Below, in pieces: positions 23,965 through 30,297 of a stretch of 40,649 bases of DNA. How positions within the stretch are numbered: position 1 is the first letter of the stretch; each line of letters begins with the position of its first letter. Under the pieces are notes generated by a model that made no database searches, had not been told where the DNA came from, and saw nothing but the letters and a program-made list of their open reading frames with translations. The DNA is from VBCK01 sp036270655 (GTDB taxonomy: Bacteria > Pseudomonadota > Gammaproteobacteria > Burkholderiales > Burkholderiaceae_F): NCBI GenBank assembly GCA_036270655.1, contig DATBCD010000018.1, positions 1 to 40,649 of the forward strand. The letters run 5' to 3'. Made by a program: the position numbers and the translations under genes.

Positions 23965-24509
23965 TCCGCCATCCGCGCCCCGCGGTGGCGCCGGACATCT
24001 GCTACGGCGCCAGCGACCTGGACCTGGCCGACGGTGCGCTCGATTGCGTGCCCCGGCTGCGCGCAATCCTGCCAGCGCACTTGCCGCTTTTCAGCAGCCC
24101 GCTACGCCGTTGCCGCCGCCTGGCCGAGACCCTGCACGATGCGCCCAGGTATGACGGCCGCCTGAGCGAAATGGATTTCGGCGCCTGGGAACTGCGACCC
24201 TGGAACGAGATTCCGCGGGCCGAGCTCGACGCATGGGCGGATGCGCCGATGGGCTACGCGCCACCCGGCGGCGAATCGGTCGGCGCGCTGCGCTCGCGCG
24301 TCACGGCGTTCCTGGCCGAGCACTGCGCTCCCGGTGGCGAGGATTTCGCCGTGGTGACCCACGCCGGGGTCATGAGGATCTTCGCCGCAAACCTGCAAGG
24401 CCTGAACGAAGAAACGTGGTTCAATCTGGGTTTCGGCTACGGTGAACTGACCCTGCTCGAGGTGCGGCCGCGCGCCGGCGATCGGGTCAGAGACGGGCCG
24501 GGCGCCTGA
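23949..24509 (+). CDS. cobC: alpha-ribazole phosphatase, histidine phosphatase family
   Basis: Removes the phosphate from alpha-ribazole 5'-phosphate or adenosylcobalamin phosphate, finishing the nucleotide loop. The 186-aa phosphoglycerate-mutase-like protein starts MRVYLIRHPRP, with the catalytic His in RHP (RHG in most relatives of the wider superfamily), FSSPLRRCRRLAETL, EMDFGAWELRPW and the second His in VVTHAGVMRIF. The GTG start at 23949 overlaps the end of cobS by 16 bp. Function follows from family and operon. Confidence 0.92.
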   Translation: MRVYLIRHPRPAVAPDICYGASDLDLADGALDCVPRLRAILPAHLPLFSSPLRRCRRLAETLHDAPRYDGRLSEMDFGAWELRPWNEIPRAELDAWADAPMGYAPPGGESVGALRSRVTAFLAEHCAPGGEDFAVVTHAGVMRIFAANLQGLNEETWFNLGFGYGELTLLEVRPRAGDRVRDGPGA

Positions 24510-24546
24510 ACCGCATCCGAGTGCCGTGGGTGCTAACATCGTTCGC

Positions 24547-24759
24547 ATGCTGGAAGAACTGGACGCGCTCGACGCGAAGATGCGGGAGCTGGCCGCTCAC
24601 GTGCGGCAGCTGCGCGAGGAGAACCAGAGTCTGCGCCGCCAGCTGGCCGAGTCGCAGGCGGAGCTGGCGACGCTGAACGAGCGCGTCACCGCGGCGACGC
24701 GGCGGCTTGACACCCTGATCGAGGAGCTGCCCGGCGACCTCAGAGGCAATGGACACTGA
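24547..24759 (+). CDS. small coiled-coil protein upstream of zapA
   Basis: A 70-aa protein that is almost entirely one coiled coil (LDALDAKMRELAAHVRQLREENQSLRRQLAESQAELATLNERV). Short coiled-coil proteins of this kind (TIGR02449-like) commonly precede zapA in proteobacteria and are thought to be linked to cell division, similar in form to ZapB. Start ATG 24547 is preferred over an upstream GTG. It lies 27 bp before zapA on the same strand. Confidence 0.82.
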   Translation: MLEELDALDAKMRELAAHVRQLREENQSLRRQLAESQAELATLNERVTAATRRLDTLIEELPGDLRGNGH

Positions 24760-24786
24760 GATCGTCATCCACCGAAAATCGACGAC

Positions 24787-25092
24787 GTGACGATCGAGCA
24801 GTTGACGGTCACCATCATGGGCCGCGATTACCGCGTGGCCTGCCGCGCGCAGGAGCGCGACGAGTTGCTGGCGTGCGCCCAGTACGTCGACAAGAAGATG
24901 GCCAGCGTGCGCGACGGCGGCAAGGTGCTGGGCGCGGACCGGATCGCGGTGCTGGTGGCGCTGCAGCTGGCCCAGGAGCTGTTCAGCATGCGAAACGCCG
25001 ACGACGTTCCGATTGTGGATCTGCGGCGCCGGCTGCGCGAATTAAATGACCTGGCCAGCGACATGCTGGCGCCCCAGGAAAGACTGTTTTAA
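24787..25092 (+). CDS. zapA: cell division protein ZapA
   Basis: FtsZ-associated protein that promotes protofilament bundling and Z-ring stability. The 101-aa protein matches the family from end to end: TVTIMGRDYRVACRAQERDELLACAQYVDKKMASVRDGGKVLGADRIAVLVALQLAQEL, followed by a C-terminal helix for dimerisation. GTG start at 24787. It is followed by the 6S RNA gene, as in many beta- and gammaproteobacteria. Confidence 0.93.
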   Translation: MTIEQLTVTIMGRDYRVACRAQERDELLACAQYVDKKMASVRDGGKVLGADRIAVLVALQLAQELFSMRNADDVPIVDLRRRLRELNDLASDMLAPQERLF

Positions 25093-25128
25093 CCGGCAAT
25101 TTCGCTTCAATGCGAGGGGCCGGCGAGC

Positions 25129-25134
25129 TAGAAT
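25129..25134 (+). promoter_or_regulatory. -10 box of the 6S RNA gene
   Basis: TAGAAT ends seven bases before the predicted 6S 5' end. A weak -35 (TTCAAT, 25106-25111) is spaced by 17 bp. The element sits 36 bp after the zapA stop. Confidence 0.65.
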
Positions 25135-25141
25135 GCGGTCT

Positions 25142-25318
25142 CCCTGCGGTGTACGCGCAAAGGCCTCTTAGTTCCTTGAACCGATGCGCTTAGCGCAAGG
25201 TTGTTGGGCTCGCGTCGCGGTGCGATCGGCACGCGTCTGCTGAACCTAAACGTCGCGGACAACGACCCCCCTGAACCGATGGTTCAGGACATCAGGCCGG
25301 GCGGCACGCGCGGGGGCT
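25142..25318 (+). ncRNA. ssrS: 6S RNA
   Basis: RNA that binds the sigma-70 RNA polymerase holoenzyme and dampens transcription in stationary phase. The location, between zapA and an EVE-domain gene, is characteristic. The 5' strand CCCTGCGGTGT (from 25143) pairs with GCACGCGCGGGG near 25305-25316, allowing one bulge, to give the closing stem. Inside, CCTTG...CAAGG and CCTGAACC-GAT-GGTTCAGG form hairpins around a central open region. The length of about 177 bases fits. The exact 3' end is an estimate. Confidence 0.85.
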
Positions 25319-25341
25319 TTACCGGCCTTTGGCCGGAAAAG
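25316..25341 (+). terminator. hairpin directly after 6S RNA
   Basis: GCTTT-A-CCGGCC-ttt-GGCCGG-A-AAAGC is a near-perfect 11-bp stem starting where the 6S RNA should end. There is no U tract right after it, so it may be a processing or stabilising structure rather than a simple terminator. Confidence 0.5.
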
Positions 25342-25356
25342 CCGTTAGGAAGAGAA

Positions 25357-25380
25357 CGAGGGGGCTGGACGGCCCCCTCG
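25357..25380 (+). terminator. GC-rich hairpin downstream of 6S RNA
   Basis: CGAGGGGGC and GCCCCCTCG form a 9-bp stem with a six-base loop, followed by TGCTCCCCC rather than a T run. Together with the preceding hairpin it probably ends the 6S transcript. The remaining bases to the EVE gene show no further gene. Confidence 0.5.
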
Positions 25381-25487
25381 TGCTCCCCCAGTCAATGTAA
25401 AGTCACCCGCTCTTCTTTAAGAAAATCTAGAGCCATTCCGGAGTGCCTGCGCGTGAGGGTTGAGCCATCGCAACCAGCTACTGGCTG

Positions 25488-25940
25488 ATGAAATCCGAGC
25501 CGGACGACGGCTCGGTGGACGAGGCGCTGGCGGCGCAGCACGCGACCGTGCCGTGGACCGGCGTGCGCAACTACCAGGCGCGCAACTACATGCGCGACGG
25601 CATGAAGATCGGTGACGGCGTGCTGTTCTGCCATTCCGGCTGCGAGCATCCCGGCATCGTCGGGCTGGCCGAGGTGGCCAGTGCGCCCTACCCGGACCCG
25701 ACGCAGTTCGATCCGAAGAGCGCCTATTACGATCGGGACTCGAAAGCCGAATCGCCGCGCTGGATCCTGGTCGACGTGCGCGTGCTGTGCAAGACCAGGC
25801 TGCTGCCGCTGATGGATCTGCGCTCGCATCCCGAGCTCGCCGGCATGCGTGTGCTGCAGAAAGGCAACCGGCTTTCAATCACGCCGGTCAGCGCGGCCGA
25901 GTGGCGGTTCATTCAGCGGCTGTTGAGTTCGAACCATTGA
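25488..25940 (+). CDS. EVE-domain protein
   Basis: A single EVE (PUA-like) domain of 150 aa, a fold that binds modified bases in RNA or DNA. Motifs: KSEPDDGSVDEAL, WTGVRNYQARNYMRDGMKIGDGVLFCHSGCEHPGIVGLAEV, DPKSAYYDRDSKAESPRWILVDV and the C-terminal GNRLSITPVSAAEWRFI. The annotated ATG begins inside the first strand. Upstream in frame, after a stop, the codons read ATC GCA ACC AGC TAC TGG CTG, giving the family's usual YWLMKSEP, with GAGGG just before the ATC. The true start is therefore probably at 25467, with an ATC codon or a misread ATG. It overlaps the convergent FecR-like gene by 32 bp. Confidence 0.92.
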   Translation: MKSEPDDGSVDEALAAQHATVPWTGVRNYQARNYMRDGMKIGDGVLFCHSGCEHPGIVGLAEVASAPYPDPTQFDPKSAYYDRDSKAESPRWILVDVRVLCKTRLLPLMDLRSHPELAGMRVLQKGNRLSITPVSAAEWRFIQRLLSSNH

Positions 25941-26778
25941 TTGGTTGCTCGGGGCCGTGGCTCAAGCAGCCCGACGTGTCGGCCGGCGCCAATCCCAGCT
26001 GGCGCCTGGCGATTCGGACCAGCGCGCGCCCGGTTGCGTCCAGGTCCGGCATCGCCGACTCGGCCCGAAGCAAGGCCTGCTCGCTGTCCGCATCGAGGCG
26101 GCGAAACTGACCGACCGCCTCCGCGGACCGGCCGCCCGGCCCGGTCGCCAGCACGTGCCACAGGTAGGCGGCATCCGGCTGCAGAGGAATCGTTGCAGGC
26201 AGCTCGAAAGCCGAGGCGCGGGTCTGCGCTTCGAACAGCACCGCGCCGTCGTCGTCGATCAGGCGGATCCGGTAGAGCCATTGAGGCCCGAGCGGCATCC
26301 AGCAAAGGCGCATCGGGTCGGCGCCGAGGCGGCTGCCGGTCGGTCCGTCGGCCTGCAGCTCCAGCGCGCTGGCACCGCGCATGGCCGCACTGCCCTGCAG
26401 CGTCGTGCTCTCCGGCCGGATCCGCAGCGCGCGCAACGCCGCAATCAGGTCCCGCTTCGTCAGCAGGCTCGCGCCCGCGAGCGACACGACCGCGTCGGCG
26501 CGCGCGACAAACCGGCCCGGGCCGCGCAGCTCGTAGATCGTTCCGGCCTTCGGATAGACGAGTACGATGCGCGCGGCGCGCTCCAACACGATCGCCGCGC
26601 CGTCCTCGACCGAGTCCGCCACGTCGGGTCGGACCGTGTGGCCACGCGCGACGACCTGGACCGGGCCGTCTACCTCCGTCACGATCGCAACCGGCCGCGC
26701 CGAACCCGGGTCCGCACGCGCGCCTGCCAGCACCGTCCATAAAATCGCCAGAGCACCCGCCACGCCTCGCGCCGTCAT
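25909..26778 (-). CDS. exported FecR-domain protein
   Basis: A 289-aa protein with a signal peptide (MTARGVAGALAILWTVLAGARA) and an N-terminal FecR-like beta domain (VAIVTEVDGPVQVVARG...DSVEDGAAIVLERAARIVLVYPKAGTIYELRGPGRFVARADAVVSL). The second half has an Ig- or fibronectin-like segment (WLYRIRLIDDDGAVLFEAQTRASAFELPA...YLWHVLATGPGG). Unlike FecR itself it has no anti-sigma N-terminus or membrane anchor, so it should be periplasmic. It follows a CHASE2 cyclase on the same strand after 99 bp; such FecR-CHASE2 cyclase pairs recur in betaproteobacteria, and it may modulate the CHASE2 sensor (inference). A ribosome-binding GGAGCG precedes the ATG. Confidence 0.85.
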   Translation of the reverse strand: MTARGVAGALAILWTVLAGARADPGSARPVAIVTEVDGPVQVVARGHTVRPDVADSVEDGAAIVLERAARIVLVYPKAGTIYELRGPGRFVARADAVVSLAGASLLTKRDLIAALRALRIRPESTTLQGSAAMRGASALELQADGPTGSRLGADPMRLCWMPLGPQWLYRIRLIDDDGAVLFEAQTRASAFELPATIPLQPDAAYLWHVLATGPGGRSAEAVGQFRRLDADSEQALLRAESAMPDLDATGRALVRIARRQLGLAPADTSGCLSHGPEQPINGSNSTAAE

Positions 26779-26877
26779 GTCGATCGCTCCGTTGCGGCGA
26801 CCCCGCCCATCCGACTCACGTTAGTGGCCGCACGCCGGTTGGCGTGTCGAATTTTGCGCACGGCAGGCCCCCAAGAT

Positions 26878-28719
26878 TCACCCGGCGGGCCGCCAGCCCG
26901 CAATGGAAACCGGCGAGTGACCGCGCAGCGCGACTTCGCCCAACGGACGCGGCGCCGGGCTGCACCCGTCAGGAGCAGGCCGGCCACGGTCGGACGAGGC
27001 GGCCTCGGATGACGGAAAGGAGCCAAGCCGCTCGAACACGGCCATCGTCATCAGGACCGGATAGCCGAGCGACTTCGAAAGATCCTGCAGGCGCGCCGCC
27101 ACGTTGACGACGTCGCCGATCGCCGTGAAATCCTTGCGCTCTCCGCTGCCCAGGTCTCCGTATACGGCTTCGCCGTACGAGATGCCCACCGCCAGGTCCA
27201 GCCCGCCCTGCGGCGAACCAGGAATCGAGGCCAGCAGCCGCCGGCCGTGCTCCACGATGTCGCATGCGGCCGCGAACGCAGCGCGGCACGGATCCCCATG
27301 CGGCTCGGGCGCGCCGAACAACGCCATCAGGCCGTCGCCACGGAAATTGTCGATCGTCCCCCCGTGCCGGTGAATGTGCGGCGTCACCGCGGCGAAATAC
27401 CGGTTCAGCACATCGAACACCTGCCCGGGCTCCGTGGCCTCGGACCACGCCGTAAATCCCCTCAGGTCCGCGAACAGGAAAGCCATGTCGCGTCGCCCGG
27501 TTCCGGTGCCCAGCCGGCCGGCGACGATCGCTTCGAATACTTGCGGACTCACGTAACCGCCGAACGTGCGCGTCAATCGGGCTCGCTCGCGCCGCGCCGA
27601 TGTGACATCGAGCGAGGTGCGAACCGTCGCGGCCATCACGCCGCAGAGCAATGGGGCGGCCAGGGGGAGCCTCCACCCGGACGCATGAAGCAGCGTCGCC
27701 AGCAACAAGCCGCCCGACCCGGCCACGCCAAGCGCAGCCCAGCGCCAGCCGATCTGCGGCACCCCGCCCAGCAGCACCAGCGCGAGCGCGGATCCGACCA
27801 CCGCCCAGCCGGGCGCCGCGCGTATCAGGCCGGCCCCAAGAACGGACCGCAGCAGCTGCGCGTGCACCACCACCGCAGGAGGCGCCGTGTTCGGGTACTC
27901 CCAGGCAAGCAGCGACACCGGCTGAGCCACCCGGTCCACATACGGCAGAACGCTTCCGATCACCACGACACGGCCCTCGAACCGCTCGCGCAACACGGAG
28001 CCGCGTCCCGAGCTGGCGGCTTCGGCCACCTCGATCAATGGCACGTAGGAAAAGGCCGCGCCGCGCGTGTAATCGATCCAGCCGGGCTCGGCGGCGTCGG
28101 CAGCGCGGCCGAGGCGAGCTGAAATTTCTCCCGCGAGAGTCCGCAAACCGGGCGCCGACAGGCGGGGATCGAAGCGACGCACGATTCCGTCGCGGTCGAC
28201 CGGCAGCTGCGCGGTCACCAGCCCGCGCTCGCCGACCGCGGCCACGAAAGGAGCAAATGGCACGCGCAGCCGGCCTGTGGCGTCCGGTTCCAGCACGAAG
28301 ACCACGGGCGCCCGGTGCCCCGCCCGGCTCAGGCCGCGGATCAACGCGGCATCGGATCCCGGCGCCAGATGATCGAAAGAGCGCTCGGGAAGCACCAGGT
28401 CAATGGCGATCGCGCGCGCGCCGGCGCTCGAAATCGCGTCAAGCGCCTGGCCGAGCAACCCGTGGATCAGGGCAATCGGCACGTCGGCCCGCTCCAATGT
28501 TGACTCGTCAATACCGACAATCAGGATTTCAGTGCCGGCGGTGGCGGTCCGATCCCCGCGCCACGCCCGGATCACTTCAACCTGTGCATCGAACAACCTG
28601 TCATCGAGCGATTCAAGCCCGCTGCAGCCGGACAGCGCCGCGACGGCCAGCAGCGCCGCGCCTGGCTTGCGGGCGAACACCGGACTCAACGCTCGCCACG
28701 GAAGCGCGCCTAGCGTCAA
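26878..28719 (-). CDS. CHASE2 sensor class III nucleotide cyclase
   Basis: Membrane cyclase of about 613 aa. A hydrophobic N-terminus leads into a periplasmic CHASE2 sensor (LDDRLFDAQVEVIRAWRG...GIDESTLE...RAIAIDLVLPERS...RDGIVRRFDPRL), then three membrane segments around residues 310-385. The cytosolic catalytic domain follows (GGYVSPQVFEAI, FLFADLRGFTAWSE with the first metal Asp, GDGLMALFGAP with the second, FTAIGDVVNVAARL with the transition-state Asn and Arg). The usual adenine-contacting Lys before the second Asp is Asn458 (IDNFRGD), so substrate choice is uncertain. I place the start at TTG 28719 because AAGGAG lies six bases upstream; TTG 28767 would add 16 residues. Divergent from a Crp/Fnr regulator. 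Confidence 0.9.
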   Translation of the reverse strand: MTLGALPWRALSPVFARKPGAALLAVAALSGCSGLESLDDRLFDAQVEVIRAWRGDRTATAGTEILIVGIDESTLERADVPIALIHGLLGQALDAISSAGARAIAIDLVLPERSFDHLAPGSDAALIRGLSRAGHRAPVVFVLEPDATGRLRVPFAPFVAAVGERGLVTAQLPVDRDGIVRRFDPRLSAPGLRTLAGEISARLGRAADAAEPGWIDYTRGAAFSYVPLIEVAEAASSGRGSVLRERFEGRVVVIGSVLPYVDRVAQPVSLLAWEYPNTAPPAVVVHAQLLRSVLGAGLIRAAPGWAVVGSALALVLLGGVPQIGWRWAALGVAGSGGLLLATLLHASGWRLPLAAPLLCGVMAATVRTSLDVTSARRERARLTRTFGGYVSPQVFEAIVAGRLGTGTGRRDMAFLFADLRGFTAWSEATEPGQVFDVLNRYFAAVTPHIHRHGGTIDNFRGDGLMALFGAPEPHGDPCRAAFAAACDIVEHGRRLLASIPGSPQGGLDLAVGISYGEAVYGDLGSGERKDFTAIGDVVNVAARLQDLSKSLGYPVLMTMAVFERLGSFPSSEAASSDRGRPAPDGCSPAPRPLGEVALRGHSPVSIAGWRPAG

Positions 28720-28729
28720 GACGTACTCC

Positions 28730-28742
28730 TTAAGCTGCTTAA
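28730..28742. promoter_or_regulatory. palindrome overlapping the cyclase ribosome-binding site
   Basis: TTAAGC-T-GCTTAA is a perfect 13-bp inverted repeat. On the minus strand its end merges with AAGGAG, the ribosome-binding site of the cyclase. It could be an operator or an RNA hairpin that limits translation. The rest of the cyclase-crp gap shows no firm promoter. Confidence 0.35.
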
Positions 28743-28866
28743 CCCGACGGGGTGTGAATAGTCGCAACCGCCACGCAAACGGTTGTCAACGACGGCGCCG
28801 AACGGATAATCATCTGCGATCGGAACCCAACGTGGGGCCGCCAGCGCCCGCTCAGTGGAGGACTCC

Positions 28867-29508
28867 GTGGTCACCGTCCAGCAGAGCATTGCGGCCATTC
28901 AGGATCCCGTCGTTCGTGAACTGGCAACCCGCGGCCAGATCCGCAGTTTCCCGAAGAACACCGTCTTCATCAATGAGGGCGACCGCGGCGACTCGCTGTT
29001 CGTCATTGTCAGCGGGCGCGTCAAGGTCTTCGTATCCGACAACCAGGGCCGCGAGATGATCCTCGACATCCACGGACCGGGACAGCATGTCGGTGAGATG
29101 GCGCTCGATGGCCGGCCGCGATCGGCGTCGGTGATGACGCTGGAGGCCACGACCTGCGCGATGGTGACGCGCGATGCCCTGAAGAGCGCCATCATCGCCA
29201 ATCCGGACCTGGCGATGTCGCTGATCGAGGAGTTGATCGATCGGGCCCGGATCGCCACCGACACGATCAAGAACCTGGCGCTGATGGACGTGTATGGCCG
29301 CGTGGCCCGCCTGTTGCTGTCGCTGGCGCAGGAGCGCGACGGCAAGCTGGTGGTTCCGGAACGACTGACCCAGCAGGACATCGCGGACCGCGTCGGCGCT
29401 TCGCGCGACATGATCAGTCGTATCTTCAAGGACCTGACGACCGGCGGGTATGTGACCGTGGTCGACCGGCAGATCACGTTGAACCGCAGGCCGCCGCCGC
29501 GGTGGTAG
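28867..29508 (+). CDS. Crp/Fnr-family regulator
   Basis: A 213-aa transcription factor. The N-terminal cyclic-nucleotide fold (FPKNTVFINEGDRGDSLFVIVSGRVKVFV) contains the phosphate-binding cassette GEMALDGRPRSASV, with Glu77, Arg85 and Ser86 matching the cAMP-contacting residues of CRP. A dimer helix and a winged helix follow (LTQQDIADRVGASRDMISRIFKDLTTGGYV). No FNR-type Cys cluster is present. GTG 28867 has GGAGG at the right distance; the GTG four codons earlier lacks one. Divergence from a nucleotide cyclase suggests it senses that enzyme's product. Confidence 0.93.
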   Translation: MVTVQQSIAAIQDPVVRELATRGQIRSFPKNTVFINEGDRGDSLFVIVSGRVKVFVSDNQGREMILDIHGPGQHVGEMALDGRPRSASVMTLEATTCAMVTRDALKSAIIANPDLAMSLIEELIDRARIATDTIKNLALMDVYGRVARLLLSLAQERDGKLVVPERLTQQDIADRVGASRDMISRIFKDLTTGGYVTVVDRQITLNRRPPPRW

Positions 29509-29538
29509 GGCGTTCCAACGCGCTCACCCTCTCCCCCG

Positions 29539-29564
29539 CCCCTCTCCCGCGAGCGGGAGAGGGG
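29539..29564. repeat. dispersed palindromic repeat
   Basis: CCCCTCTCCCGC-GA-GCGGGAGAGGGG, a perfect 12-bp-arm copy of the family found at both window ends. It follows the Crp/Fnr gene and occupies part of a 218-bp gap otherwise without a recognisable gene. It probably acts as a transcript end or REP-like element. Confidence 0.9.
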
Positions 29565-29695
29565 AGTTTCCGTCGCCCTTCTCGCGCTTAAGGAAGGAGA
29601 AGAGGATGAGGCCGTTGAGCTCAGCGAGAACGTGGACGAAACCGGACCTTTCCTGCCAAATGGCATCGCCACCCATTTCGTAGGATCCATGTTCC

Positions 29696-29711
29696 AGGTG
29701 TCCCGACACCT
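29696..29711. promoter_or_regulatory. inverted repeat before the exported unknown gene
   Basis: AGGTGTC-CC-GACACCT, a perfect 7-bp-arm inverted repeat, ends 15 bases before the ATG at 29727. It could be an operator or a leader hairpin near the ribosome-binding site. Confidence 0.3.
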
Positions 29712-29726
29712 CCAACAAGAGAACAA

Positions 29727-30269
29727 ATGTTGTTGCGCACCCTCGTGGCCGCGTTTGCCGTTGCGCTCTGCCTGCCTGGCTGGGCCGAGGTGGAACGAAC
29801 TGCGATTGCAGGCGGCGATGGCATCGAGCTTTTCTGGTGGCCAAAGCTGCCGCCGCTGGACGGCTGGGAGCAGGATGAGGTGGCAAGCCTGCAGTACGGC
29901 GCCTATGTGCTCTCGCCCAGGGGCAAGACGTTCGCGGACTCGGAATCGGCCATTTACGCCAAGGCGCTGTACAAGCCGCGCGTCCCGCAGGTCCACTCCC
30001 TGTCAGAGCTCATTGACAGCAACCGCAAGGATTTCTCCGAGAACCATGGCGGAACCCGGGTCAGGGACGCGACCCGACTTACGTCGGCCAACGGACGCCC
30101 GGTCGTGTGCCTGATCGTCGAGCCGACCTCGCCGGGCGATTGGGAGAAGGTGTGTTACCTCGAGGAGGGAGACTACTTCCTCCTTTTCACGTTGATCGCC
30201 CAAGGTCGCTCGAACTTCGACGGCTCCGTGAAGGCTTTTGAAGCCTTGATTTCGCGGTACCGCCAGTGA
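29727..30269 (+). CDS. exported protein of unknown function, 180 aa
   Basis: I do not recognise this family. The signal peptide is clear (MLLRTLVAAFAVALCLPGWA), so the mature protein of about 160 residues is periplasmic or secreted. It has two Cys that might pair (VVCLIVEP and EKVCYLEE) and a recurrent aromatic pattern (ELFWWPKLPPLDGWEQDE; EGDYFLLFTLIAQGRSNFDG; FEALISRYRQ). Such a profile resembles small periplasmic proteins of alpha/beta fold. It converges on the malonyl-CoA ligase gene 28 bp away and follows the Crp/Fnr gene by 218 bp. Confidence 0.75.
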   Translation: MLLRTLVAAFAVALCLPGWAEVERTAIAGGDGIELFWWPKLPPLDGWEQDEVASLQYGAYVLSPRGKTFADSESAIYAKALYKPRVPQVHSLSELIDSNRKDFSENHGGTRVRDATRLTSANGRPVVCLIVEPTSPGDWEKVCYLEEGDYFLLFTLIAQGRSNFDGSVKAFEALISRYRQ

Positions 30270-30297
30270 CGAGTCTCAAGGCCGCGGCCCGGACACT

